Assembly (NCBI GenBank): GCA_032718475.1
Contig: JAUCBJ010007755.1
Span: 1 to 32,962 of the forward strand
Direction: 5' to 3'
DNA: 32,962 nt
From: Nemertoderma westbladi
Taxonomy: Eukaryota; Xenacoelomorpha; Nemertodermatida; Nemertodermatidae
Shown: positions 1 to 7,817 of the stretch, piece after piece
Layout: the number at the start of each line of letters is the position of its first letter
Position numbering within the stretch: the first letter of the stretch is position 1
The notes under the pieces: generated by a model
Databases searched by the model: none
Told to the model about the DNA's origin: nothing
The model's input: the letters and a program-made list of their open reading frames with translations, nothing else
Made by a program: the position numbers and the translations under genes

Positions 1-120
1 GGCACGCAGTCAGAGCAGCATCGCTGCCAGCCTCGCAGCCAGCCTCGCGGCACGCAGCCAGCTACGCAGCTAGGCACGCAGTCAGCCCGTGAGAGTCATC
101 CTTATTCAAACGAGGTTAGT
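1..120. repeat. GC-rich stretch of short imperfect repeats
   Basis: This GC-rich block stands out against the AT-rich gene that follows. GGCACGCAGTCAG occurs at 1-13 and again at 73-85, and GCCAGCCTCGC at 26-36 and 38-48, with further GCAGCCAG-like variants between. It may be a minisatellite or part of a terminal or subterminal repeat of the element whose genes begin at 172. The window edge hides its full extent. Confidence 0.5.
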
Positions 121-171
121 TTTCCCTAACTACCGATTGATTGAAAAATAATAATGTTTAATTTTCACCTT

Positions 172-717
172 CTAATCACCAACACCTAAAGTCACAACAC
201 CAAACATTAATAAATAATTAACAAGTTTACTAAATATAGGGTAATAAATGTGAAATTTGCTAGGTGAACACATTAAAGTACATTTACCAGTATGAAAGCA
301 ACAAATGACTACGGTATTATTTATTCTTATTTTGCAATTATTAAAAATTTCAGGTTCATATATAACTTGAAGTTGCACATTATCAAAGACAACATAAAAC
401 CCGGTATTGTTTATCAATAACCTATAGACTACAGACTTGATACTAAAAATATAAGTACATAAATTAACAGATTTTAAAATCAAATTAATACTAGTTTTAT
501 CAAATATATGTTTTTTTACTTTTTGGAAATTATACTTACTGCCTAATAATGTAATACGACCATTTTTAAATATTAATAATGTGGCACCAAATATCTTATA
601 TATAAACTGATTTGGTTTGAGTATGTGTTTACCTGATAATTGATTTTTTAATTCTTTAAAATTAATCGCTGACACTTGCTGGCAACTTACATTCTTATTG
701 ACTATCTGATAGTTCAT
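172..717 (-). CDS. TATA-binding-protein-like protein encoded by a virus-like element
   Basis: The 181-aa product matches the saddle-shaped core of TBP, which binds TATA DNA to start transcription in the nucleus. Two direct repeats are visible, at about residues 8-78 and 84-170. Repeat 2 has YEPEIF (120-125), against YEPELF in TBP, and FHTGK (141-145), against FVSGK. Repeat 1 has LLIFKNGR (47-54), against ALIFSSGK. The four DNA-intercalating phenylalanines of TBP appear to be kept as F38, F50, F125 and F141. The length equals the bare TBP core, with no N-terminal extension, and the loop between F38 and F50 is about five residues short. The ATG at 717 lies inside the last 23 bases of the polymerase gene, in another frame, so the two genes overlap as in compact viral genomes. 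The match was made by eye. The inferred role is recognition of the element's own promoters or interference with host TBP. Confidence 0.7.
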   Translation of the reverse strand: MNYQIVNKNVSCQQVSAINFKELKNQLSGKHILKPNQFIYKIFGATLLIFKNGRITLLGSKYNFQKVKKHIFDKTSINLILKSVNLCTYIFSIKSVVYRLLINNTGFYVVFDNVQLQVIYEPEIFNNCKIRINNTVVICCFHTGKCTLMCSPSKFHIYYPIFSKLVNYLLMFGVVTLGVGD

Positions 718-3700
718 TGTTTGGTTCCCGATAAATTGGTATATTGTTTTTTTTCACTGGTTTTTCGACCTTTGTTCGATAGTGACCCCAGGGAAGCGAA
801 TGATTTTTATTAACCCAATAAAGTTTATCATCAAATGCGCTGAGAGCAAACTTGTCTCGTGCTATAGTGTACACTTTGTGTAATTTGCTCTGAAACTGAT
901 ATATTTCTTTTGCGATTTCTTCGTTTGAGTTATATGCTCTTACATAATCTTCGTGGCAAATATTTTTATCCACGACAGCTCTTGTTATTCCTTTTGCCCG
1001 TCGTATATTGGAATCATTCCATTCCAAAATTGAATATAATTTTGGTCTTAAAAATACCGCTTGTTTAATTTCACGTGAGGCTAGTTCGTCTTTACAGTAA
1101 TAGAGCCTGGATTTATTTTTATCGCTGTAGAGAGGGTGATCCTTGGGGTAATTGGATGTATCTAAAATATTATTTTTAATTAAGGCTTTTAAGAAATTAC
1201 TCTGCGATGTGTTATAGTAACAACCTATTAAAGAGTCCGTATCTGATGCTACAATTTCAATTCGACAGTTTAATTCTTTCTCAATAGGTAGCAATTTATC
1301 GTAATACAACTCATACATATCCAATTTAGCCAAGTCCAACACAGTACTACCTATATAGACTGGCTTATCGAGAGTTACAGAGTCTTTCACTAATAAATGT
1401 CCTGATAAGGAATCGTTATAAATCATGAAATTTTCGTGATTTATACGTTTGACTAATAAATCGCATTTCTCTTTACTATTAGCGATACGAAAGTTGCATC
1501 GGTTCCGTATATTCTCTATCGTTTTTCCAAATAAAGAATTATTCAGAAGCTTCGCGACAGCTGTTTCAATATACGTTTTTGCTAAACGCCTTTGATTAAT
1601 GTTTAAATCGATGTAATTTTTAAATACAAATTCTTGTTGAAAAGAATATAATTTATGTAGTTTAGTAACAATTAAACCTTGTTTTATATAAAATTTTAAC
1701 AGTTTTAAATTTACATGATAGAATTCTTTATCGAATTGTGTCAACATAAGTTTCGGAGCACACATCTTATACTTGCTATTAGTACCTCTTTGTTTACAAA
1801 CATTGTTATATTGTTCCCTCATATATGGTGAAAGCATTGTCTCATTTATACTTAAATGTTCTGGGGCTAAGGGTAGTTCTAATGTACGATTGTGAATATC
1901 TTTGGGATATTTCAAATCGCAAATTAAGAAAAACCCAATATCACCTTCAGTATCAAGATTTGACAAATATTTTATTAGTTCTTCTGGAGCAGCATTCTCT
2001 AAATATGTAACATTGACTTGTTCAAAACCTGAAACAGGTAGCTTTTTACTTAAATTACCAGAATACAAGGAATTAAAATCTATATTGAAAATATGACACT
2101 CTTCCTTGCTTGGATCATAATTATCAGTATCTGGTATATTTGATTCTATGTAATGCTTTCGACAGAATGAAACCCCTCCTCTAATAGATGCTTCAAAATC
2201 TCTATATGTTTGGTAATCTTTTATTAATGTTAACTTACATTTATTGTATTTCAGGGCGCAATCATAAGTGAAAGCTGCGATACTGCAATAATAAACTACT
2301 TCTAATTCGTAGTTTTGTCTACACACTCTCCTAAAGTTCTCAAATATATCAGCGAGGAGACAAACATCGAGTTTTAAGTATGCTAAAAGATAATCCTTGA
2401 GATTCACACAGTCAAACTGACTCCATGATGCGTTGGCAAAACTATATTCCTCGGGTGTACAGGTATTTTGTGTTAATTTACTATAAAATTTGTCTATTGA
2501 TGGTAATTTCGAATCATTGAATTTATTTAAATCTGTCAGATACTCGTAGGGAAATATACCTTTTCGTTTAATTGTTGCATTATTTAAATTTGGATAAAAA
2601 TATTTCATTTGCTGTTCAGTAATTGGTAGAACTGATGTTATATCCTCACTGTCTATATCCTTTGTTGAACAATCAACTAAAGTACTTAGGGAAAAGGATA
2701 AAAATTGATATGTGTCTAAGACACGTAGCTCGATTTTAGTTGTTGACCCTTTCACCGGTATATGCATGCTTAGTGAAATATACCTTTCAGAATTTTTAGG
2801 GATTACCTTTATATCCCAATCGGAATATTTATTATTGCTAAAACCAACTTGCAAAAGAAAATGCAAATCGTAGAGATTGCAGTTGTGTGCAGCGAGTATA
2901 TACATGTGTCGTTTCAACGATAAAGAACGGTTACACGCGTTACAAGCGGCCGCAATATAGTTACCAGTAATATGTGAGTGATGTTTGTTTTTCTCAGACG
3001 TATCCTTAAATAAAACATCGCAATAAAAGCAAGTTTTAGCTTTCCAAAAACTTAACTTATCTGCATCATTAAGTATCATTCTCTCTCTTGTGTGGTCTTC
3101 CGACCACTTATATAATTGGGTGATGTCATTATATACAGAGTCTAAAAAGTCTTGAATACAGTTGTTGTCGATTGTTTTTGTAAAGGTCTTCAAATGAAAT
3201 TTTGGTGGATTGATTAATTCGGCGCTAGGAACAATTAAATAACTTACAGCGCATGGAATATGATTCTGAATAAATTTACTGTTGGTGGCTGGCTCCAAAA
3301 TAGATTCTATGTCAAAATATATTACAAACAATGCTGGTAATGTTCTGTCTAAATTTCTAAAGCTAATGTGAGTTCTTTTTTCAGATGGTAGCTTCTCAAC
3401 TTGACTTTTTCCTCGATAACAAGCAAGACGGTGACGTTCTAGAACATCATTGGTGTAGAAAGGCGCCAAACACCGTTCGCAATATTTCCTACATCCAATA
3501 TGCTTACCTCTTGTATTCATCAAACGATTCAAGTTAGTTATGCAAACATAATGTGATTGTTTACTCGTATTCTTGTTTTTTACAAGTAATATATTCAATA
3601 ACTCTTTATCTGGAGTGATTTTACTAAATGGAGCCTGTCTTAATATAGATACTCGATTGTTGTTGTAGAGTAATAAATTAATTATATATGCTGAATTCTG

Positions 3701-4720
3701 TTTTTCAAAAAGTTTAATTGCAAGCGGCCATTCTGTTGGATAATCTTTGTTGCCATTGTCAAAAATGAAATGACTCATATAATTTTTGTACTGCGAAGTA
3801 CGATATTTGTTGTTCTTCACTTTGCTACTAAATTTTGTAGCTATAATCGCCCATTTGAAACAGTCATTATCAGCCGTTTGTATATTTATAACACATTGTT
3901 TACACGCTAGAGCCTTAGGTAACTCCATATAACCGTGTCCCTTATATAGTAACGACCTACACTTGGATTCAGCTACTTTAATTTCAACCCTTAATAAAGA
4001 TTTAACACGCCACCCTGAGCCACGAGTGTTAAACATGGCTATTTTTTGCATTAATTTTTCTAATACATACTCAAACCATGTGTCAAAACTTTCATGTGAA
4101 TCTACGGTATTAACTGCACCACCTGAAGAACTAAAATAGAAAGCTTCTTCTTGATCACCCTCTGAAAAATGTGATCGATACATGAGAATATTCACACCTA
4201 GCCAGGGTCTAAGTACATTCATTTCGCTAAGTTTTCCTAATAATAAAGTTTGGATGTGAGGTAGAATTTTAATTAATGATGAATGAATATCAGGAAAATC
4301 TTCATCATCTGGAAGATTGTAAACATAGATTTCTAAACGGTTATCGTGTGCGGCTCGTTCGATGTTAAAAATTGATGAACCTTGACCAGATTTCAGTCTT
4401 TTTCTAGATACCATAGTATTGTTTTGGTTCCGTTGTGGTGGTGGTGGTCTAACATGATAATAACGTTGGTGACAGTCGTGACGTAAGTAATTCTCATATA
4501 AATACTCTTTATTACAAGTAGGGCAAGTTTTTTCATACACGCAAAACTTCATTTCTTTACATCCCGTAGTCGATTCATGTCGTTTACATATTTCTTCACG
4601 TGAACATTTCACACGACAATTAAAACAATTGTATTCTTCAAAATGAGATTTCACATGTGTTAAATAATTTCGTTTAGAAATTTGAAGAGGACAAAATGGA
4701 CATTTCAATTGTTTATCCAT
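695..4720 (-). CDS. polB: Protein-primed family B DNA polymerase with zinc fingers (Polinton/adintovirus/bidnavirus type)
   Basis: An uninterrupted 1341-aa replicative polymerase. Residues 7-84 hold three Cys/His zinc-finger-like units, followed by a proline run (92-95) and a basic patch (106-110). Residues 284-400 are a conserved N-terminal domain of these polymerases, with D284-x-x-C287 and H390-Y; this resembles an OTU cysteine protease signature (inference). A Cys/His finger follows at 410-434. The 3'-5' exonuclease motifs are FDIES (469-473), HNxxxYD (612-618) and YLKLD (781-785). Between the first two is the Cys/His insertion at 564-596 typical of animal Polinton-like polymerases. Polymerase motif A is DFNSLY (881-886), followed by SG instead of the usual PS. 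Motif B is KLLNNSLFGK (1057-1066), motif C SDTDS (1159-1163), and KxY is at 1227-1229. All catalytic acidic residues are present, so it should be active. It is divergently spaced from nothing: its neighbours on both sides read the same way. Confidence 0.93.
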   Translation of the reverse strand: MDKQLKCPFCPLQISKRNYLTHVKSHFEEYNCFNCRVKCSREEICKRHESTTGCKEMKFCVYEKTCPTCNKEYLYENYLRHDCHQRYYHVRPPPPQRNQNNTMVSRKRLKSGQGSSIFNIERAAHDNRLEIYVYNLPDDEDFPDIHSSLIKILPHIQTLLLGKLSEMNVLRPWLGVNILMYRSHFSEGDQEEAFYFSSSGGAVNTVDSHESFDTWFEYVLEKLMQKIAMFNTRGSGWRVKSLLRVEIKVAESKCRSLLYKGHGYMELPKALACKQCVINIQTADNDCFKWAIIATKFSSKVKNNKYRTSQYKNYMSHFIFDNGNKDYPTEWPLAIKLFEKQNSAYIINLLLYNNNRVSILRQAPFSKITPDKELLNILLVKNKNTSKQSHYVCITNLNRLMNTRGKHIGCRKYCERCLAPFYTNDVLERHRLACYRGKSQVEKLPSEKRTHISFRNLDRTLPALFVIYFDIESILEPATNSKFIQNHIPCAVSYLIVPSAELINPPKFHLKTFTKTIDNNCIQDFLDSVYNDITQLYKWSEDHTRERMILNDADKLSFWKAKTCFYCDVLFKDTSEKNKHHSHITGNYIAAACNACNRSLSLKRHMYILAAHNCNLYDLHFLLQVGFSNNKYSDWDIKVIPKNSERYISLSMHIPVKGSTTKIELRVLDTYQFLSFSLSTLVDCSTKDIDSEDITSVLPITEQQMKYFYPNLNNATIKRKGIFPYEYLTDLNKFNDSKLPSIDKFYSKLTQNTCTPEEYSFANASWSQFDCVNLKDYLLAYLKLDVCLLADIFENFRRVCRQNYELEVVYYCSIAAFTYDCALKYNKCKLTLIKDYQTYRDFEASIRGGVSFCRKHYIESNIPDTDNYDPSKEECHIFNIDFNSLYSGNLSKKLPVSGFEQVNVTYLENAAPEELIKYLSNLDTEGDIGFFLICDLKYPKDIHNRTLELPLAPEHLSINETMLSPYMREQYNNVCKQRGTNSKYKMCAPKLMLTQFDKEFYHVNLKLLKFYIKQGLIVTKLHKLYSFQQEFVFKNYIDLNINQRRLAKTYIETAVAKLLNNSLFGKTIENIRNRCNFRIANSKEKCDLLVKRINHENFMIYNDSLSGHLLVKDSVTLDKPVYIGSTVLDLAKLDMYELYYDKLLPIEKELNCRIEIVASDTDSLIGCYYNTSQSNFLKALIKNNILDTSNYPKDHPLYSDKNKSRLYYCKDELASREIKQAVFLRPKLYSILEWNDSNIRRAKGITRAVVDKNICHEDYVRAYNSNEEIAKEIYQFQSKLHKVYTIARDKFALSAFDDKLYWVNKNHSLPWGHYRTKVEKPVKKNNIPIYREPNNELSDSQ

Positions 4721-4764
4721 CTCTTTATTATCCTAAAAACAATTTAAAATTAATATGAATATTG

Positions 4765-4782
4765 TTATATATATATATATAA
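4765..4782. promoter_or_regulatory. (TA)n tract just upstream of the polymerase ATG
   Basis: An alternating TA tract lies 45-62 bases upstream of the polymerase start codon on the minus strand, a suitable place for a TATA element. A second, longer TA tract is at 4887-4915. Both could simply be microsatellites. A promoter role is suggested only by position and by the TBP-like gene in the same cassette. Confidence 0.35.
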
Positions 4783-4883
4783 TCAAAAAAAATTCATAAG
4801 CTACTCAACACAAATAAAATATAATATCTAAACTTTAATTAATTTAATATTTTCAGAATGAGATCGAATGAAACAGTTGAGCT

Positions 4884-4886
<3 letters not shown>

Positions 4887-4915
<29 letters not shown>
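4887..4915. repeat. (TA)n microsatellite
   Basis: About 29 bases of alternating TA lie in the 571-bp gap between the 348-aa gene and the polymerase gene. The plus-strand reading frame through it (4858-5106) is mostly this repeat and is not a credible gene. Confidence 0.8.
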
Positions 4916-4917
<2 letters not shown>

Positions 4918-4980
4918 CAAGTTTCTACTTATACCAACCAATCACAAATAACAGTTACATTGGAAACTAATATCATAAAT

Positions 4981-5264
4981 AAAGTTGCTTTTACAACTGA
5001 ATTCTTTATAATAAAATCAAGTCTAAACCAAGATATGTCTAATGCGTTTTTAATTTTCATTGATAAAGTAGGTTTTACATGCAAATGTTTTATTATGGTG
5101 GTGTAAACTCACGCATTTACATGCGAATGTTTTATACCTAATCCCGTGCTCACATTAAACTATCACCAATATTTACTCAATAAAGTCACCTTTACATGCA
5201 AATACTTTATAATAATCACACTTTGTGATAAAAAGTTACCTTTACAAGTCAGTGTGAAACTGAA
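4981..5264. repeat. Five imperfect ~33-bp repeats with an octamer-like core
   Basis: Units start at 4981, 5065, 5107, 5182 and 5232. The shared pattern is AAAGT, about four variable bases, TTTACATGCAAAT, then CTTTATAATA. The core ATGCAAAT (the POU-factor octamer) is exact at 5079-5086 and 5196-5203, and has one change at 5121-5128. The outer units keep the flanks but lose the core. The array fills the gap upstream of the polymerase gene, so a promoter, enhancer or replication-initiator role is possible. Spacing is irregular (84, 42, 75, 50 bases), so it is not a simple tandem repeat. Confidence 0.6.
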
Positions 5265-5291
5265 AAAGAAAAGTCTCTAGTTAATAATAAA

Positions 5292-6338
5292 TCAATCTGA
5301 TACTGTTTTTATATGTTCCTTATTGTAATCTGCTACCTCTTCACTTGCTTTTGTAACTTTTATTTTCTTTGTAGGTATAGAATCATTGTTGGGAATGGAA
5401 GATGATTGAGATGTAGATCTGCGCTTTCTATCACTCGAGGTCTCTTCGATGTATGTCTTTGGATTAAATGTGGATGAAACTACTTCTGGAAATGACTTAT
5501 TAACCTTAAACTTCCAAGTTGGTGGATATAGAATCGCGAAACCGTCTGCTATATCAGTTGATGAAACCTTTAACATCATATCATAGAGAAACTCTATATG
5601 AGGTATGTCTTTATCGTAATGTAACTGTAAATATTTGCTTTCCTTGTCTGTAATAATTACTTTTTTTTCTTGTACATTTATTTTTACTTTAAGTCGGTCA
5701 GATAAAGCTACTTTATCGTCCGTATCTAGCTCTGAAAAGACACCTTCGTTACTAATTTCATAATTCCATTCATACCACAATGAATTTACTTCCGATGCTG
5801 TTAAGTTAAACCCATTATAATACCTAAGACCAATAGCATCAGAATATCTAGCTGAAATCTCCCATAGTCCCATATAAGTCGCTCCTTTATATTTGCTTAC
5901 AAAACCAACAAAAGATGGGTTGGTTAAATTAACAACATAACACTGATTTATTATTTCGAGTGGTGGTGATAACAATTCTAATATTTCTGTCTTACTCTGA
6001 AGTAATAAATTAATGAGTGATTTGTTTAGAATTTGACATTTGCCTTGCTTCTGAATATATACGTTTTCAGTAATAACACAGGTGGAAATATTTAACTTTC
6101 CTCTTGTAAATTCTATATTAGGATAAATATTACCTCTTGAAACTGGTGATTCCTTTTGTCGGTTGAATAATATTTCTAAGACGTCTAGAAGGTAGAGTGT
6201 ATCCTGGTAAGAGAAGCACGTTGTTACATTGCTATCGCTTGAGAGTAATATAAAGTACTTGCCATAAACAATACTACAGGTATATTTATTAAATGTAAAT
6301 TTCCAAGTATTGCTTGAAGTTTTTTTAAATAAATCCAT
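5292..6338 (-). CDS. Unrecognised 348-aa protein with repeated beta-rich modules and a basic tail; possible DNA-binding protein
   Basis: I do not recognise this protein as a named family. Four stretches follow one plan, about three short beta strands and then a leucine-rich helix: residues 20-58, 85-123, 158-194 and 216-258. The third reads IGLRYYNGFNLTASEVNSLW (169-188). This recalls the strand-then-helix pattern of PC4-type single-strand DNA-binding proteins, which have an aromatic strand end, a short loop and 'slt.eew..l'. A W-K-F triplet occurs at 12-14 and again at 275-277. The C-terminal 50 residues are Ser/Lys/Arg-rich, with DRKRR (303-307) and PTKKIKV (322-328), which look like nuclear localisation signals. 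There is no signal peptide or membrane segment. It reads in the same direction as the polymerase, 571 bases upstream. A single-strand-binding role in protein-primed replication is inference; the frame itself is long and clean. Confidence 0.75.
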   Translation of the reverse strand: MDLFKKTSSNTWKFTFNKYTCSIVYGKYFILLSSDSNVTTCFSYQDTLYLLDVLEILFNRQKESPVSRGNIYPNIEFTRGKLNISTCVITENVYIQKQGKCQILNKSLINLLLQSKTEILELLSPPLEIINQCYVVNLTNPSFVGFVSKYKGATYMGLWEISARYSDAIGLRYYNGFNLTASEVNSLWYEWNYEISNEGVFSELDTDDKVALSDRLKVKINVQEKKVIITDKESKYLQLHYDKDIPHIEFLYDMMLKVSSTDIADGFAILYPPTWKFKVNKSFPEVVSSTFNPKTYIEETSSDRKRRSTSQSSSIPNNDSIPTKKIKVTKASEEVADYNKEHIKTVSD

Positions 6339-6404
6339 AATTAGAATGAAAACTATTTTGAAAAATAAAAACTAAATAAATGATTATTAGATTGTAAAAC
6401 TTCG

Positions 6405-6413
6405 GTTTATATG
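6405..6413 (-). promoter_or_regulatory. TATA-like element upstream of the 348-aa gene
   Basis: The minus strand reads CCATATAAACC about 67-75 bases before the ATG at 6338. Position and sequence fit a TATA box, but such strings are common in AT-rich DNA. Confidence 0.25.
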
Positions 6414-6464
6414 GTTGCTTTAATAAAACAGAGTGACTTACAGTGAGGAATATAGTAGATTCGT

Positions 6465-6552
6465 GTAACAGATGCAACGTGTACAGCTAAATTTATTACA
6501 TTAGCGCGAGTTAGAGAGTGAAATAGCAGTAACGAGTAACAGATGCAACGTG
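6465..6552. repeat. Pair of exact 17-bp direct repeats
   Basis: GTAACAGATGCAACGTG occurs at 6465-6481 and at 6536-6552, 71 bases apart, between the 348-aa gene and the repeat region that follows. It could be a regulatory repeat or lie near the edge of the virus-like element. No inverted partner was found in the first 170 bases of the window. Confidence 0.55.
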
Positions 6553-6769
6553 ATCAATGCTAGCCCTGTCATTCTAACTTATATTCAACTTAGTTGATCG
6601 ACTAGTTACATCAATAAAAGAAATCGATTATTATTAATAGTCGAATTAATGTATTCTACTCTATAGTAATTATGTTAAGGAACTAGAAGCTATTTATAAA
6701 CATCTGCTACCGGTGATGAAGATGAAGAATTCAATGACTATGGTATAACACAGATATTTATCGCCTTTT

Positions 6770-6840
6770 TCTCTCGAGGTTGGATGGGGGAGTGAGTGGA
6801 GGAATGTGGGGAGTTATAATGGTCCCGAGTTCGAACCCTG
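6770..6840 (+). repeat. Possible tRNA-derived SINE relic
   Basis: GAGTTCGAACCC at 6827-6838 matches the tRNA B box (GGTTCGAATCC type), and a G-rich stretch with weak A-box resemblance lies 30-50 bases before it. No full tRNA cloverleaf can be drawn, so this is at most a degenerate SINE head. Confidence 0.25.
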
Positions 6841-6856
6841 TTGAATATTTTGTTAT

Positions 6857-7148
6857 CTGAAAAATTGCAAAATTAAATTTAGTTACTGGTGAAAAATAGT
6901 AGAAGTTACCTGTAGACACCTCTATCATCTGTAAGATAAAGGTTGGTGAATATGAAAAATACTGGTTGCTGAAAAATTGCGATTTGAAAAATAGTAGAAG
7001 TTACCTGTAGACACCTCTAGCGTCTGTAAAATAAAGGTTGGTAAATATGAAAAATACTGGTCGCTGAAAAATTGCGATTTGAAAAATAGTAGAAGTTACC
7101 TGATGCTAAGTGTAGACACCTCTAGCGTCTGTAAAATAAAGGTTGGTG
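6857..7148. repeat. ~95-bp tandem repeat, three copies
   Basis: AGTAGAAGTTACCTG recurs at 6898, 6993 and 7088, a period of 95 bases. Each copy continues through a GTAGACACCTCTAGCGTCTG-like segment to a GAAAAATTGCGATTTG segment, and a partial copy precedes the first. The third copy carries a small insertion (about 7111-7120). The array abuts a promoter-like block and may be the enhancer repeat of an LTR. Confidence 0.75.
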
Positions 7149-7466
7149 ATTGGATGCAGTACTAGCGTCGGGGGACTAATAACGCCTCTAGCGGAATAAG
7201 CGGGAACTTGAGAAGTTACCATGGTTACGGATGAAATGCTGACATCTGATTGGTTGAAATAATAACGACCACCGCAAAAGGTTGAAATGGTGGCTTCTGA
7301 TTGGCTGCAGTACCAGAAATGGATGGTAATGATGGGCTACGGGTGACCATGTGCCCGTGTCATAGCATTGTATACTACTCCTATAAGTGCCTAGTACGAA
7401 AGCAATAAAGCGTCTATCATCGCGGATTGGTCTCCCTCAATCCACCCGCTCACACTCTCAGCAACA
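7149..7466 (+). promoter_or_regulatory. LTR/promoter-like block with CCAAT, TATA and polyadenylation signals
   Basis: Two inverted CCAAT boxes (CTGATTGG at about 7248-7255 and 7298-7305) are followed by CTATAAG (7381-7387), AATAAA (7404-7409) and an end in CAGCAACA (7459-7466). The stretch 7381-7480 matches those at about 18683-18780, 20920-21017 and 29726-29823. A TATA box, a poly(A) signal about 20 bases later and a CA end are the layout of a short retrotransposon LTR. No primer-binding site, gag or pol flanks it, so it would be a solo or captured LTR. A clear 5' TG border was not found here. Confidence 0.35.
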
Positions 7467-7778
7467 GGCCCGGATTAAGGGGGTGCAATGGGTGCAGGTG
7501 CACCTGGGCCGCTGTCTCCAAGGGGCCACCATGGGCTGCGTGTTAGAAAAATATATTGTCAGCTGTGAAATATTACACATTACCAAATTACCTGTAACAC
7601 TAGTGTAATTGTCAATGAGCACCCAATGTTATCCTTATATACAAAAAGAGAGAGTAACCCAAAACATATTCGCAATTTACCAGAACCAAACGTTTTTGAT
7701 TCCACATAATTTTTATAATACAACCAAAAAAGGTGCCGCATAAATTATGCGGATCACTTTGAATTTGTTATTTTTTTA
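7465..7778. mobile_element. hAT-like terminus followed by featureless sequence
   Basis: CAGGCCCGGATTAAGGGGG starts at 7465 and resembles the CAGGG-type ends of hAT transposons. It is followed by the short palindrome GGTGCACC at about 7497-7504. No matching opposite end was found. From about 7560 to the LINE target duplication at 7779 I see nothing beyond AT-rich DNA; the 73-codon frame at 7387-7608 crosses this repeat and is not a gene. Confidence 0.25.
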
Positions 7779-7797
7779 GCCACATGGAGTAAGATTG

Positions 7798-7817
7798 TAC
7801 TACTACTACTACTACTA
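7798..7817. repeat. (TAC)n / (TAG)n tail of the LINE
   Basis: Read on the minus strand, this trinucleotide run is the extreme 3' end of the LINE at 7801-9168. Related LINE fragments end in the same kind of run (11935, 23373, 25246, 28300, 32180), so it is a family feature rather than a chance microsatellite. Confidence 0.75.

Noticed and set aside
1825-2096. Plus-strand frames inside the polymerase gene
   Set aside because: They are shadows of the minus-strand polymerase, which has full motif support in this stretch.
4858-5106. Plus-strand 82-codon frame
   Set aside because: It is largely a translated (TA)n run and the octamer repeats; no protein-like features.
6700-6800. Short acidic frame (GDEDEEFNDYG) on the plus strand
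   Set aside because: Under 35 codons, bounded by stops, with no start, splice signal or homology that I can recognise.
1-6800. Terminal inverted repeats of a Polinton
   Set aside because: No inverted match was found between the first 170 bases and 6340-6800; the left end may lie outside the window.
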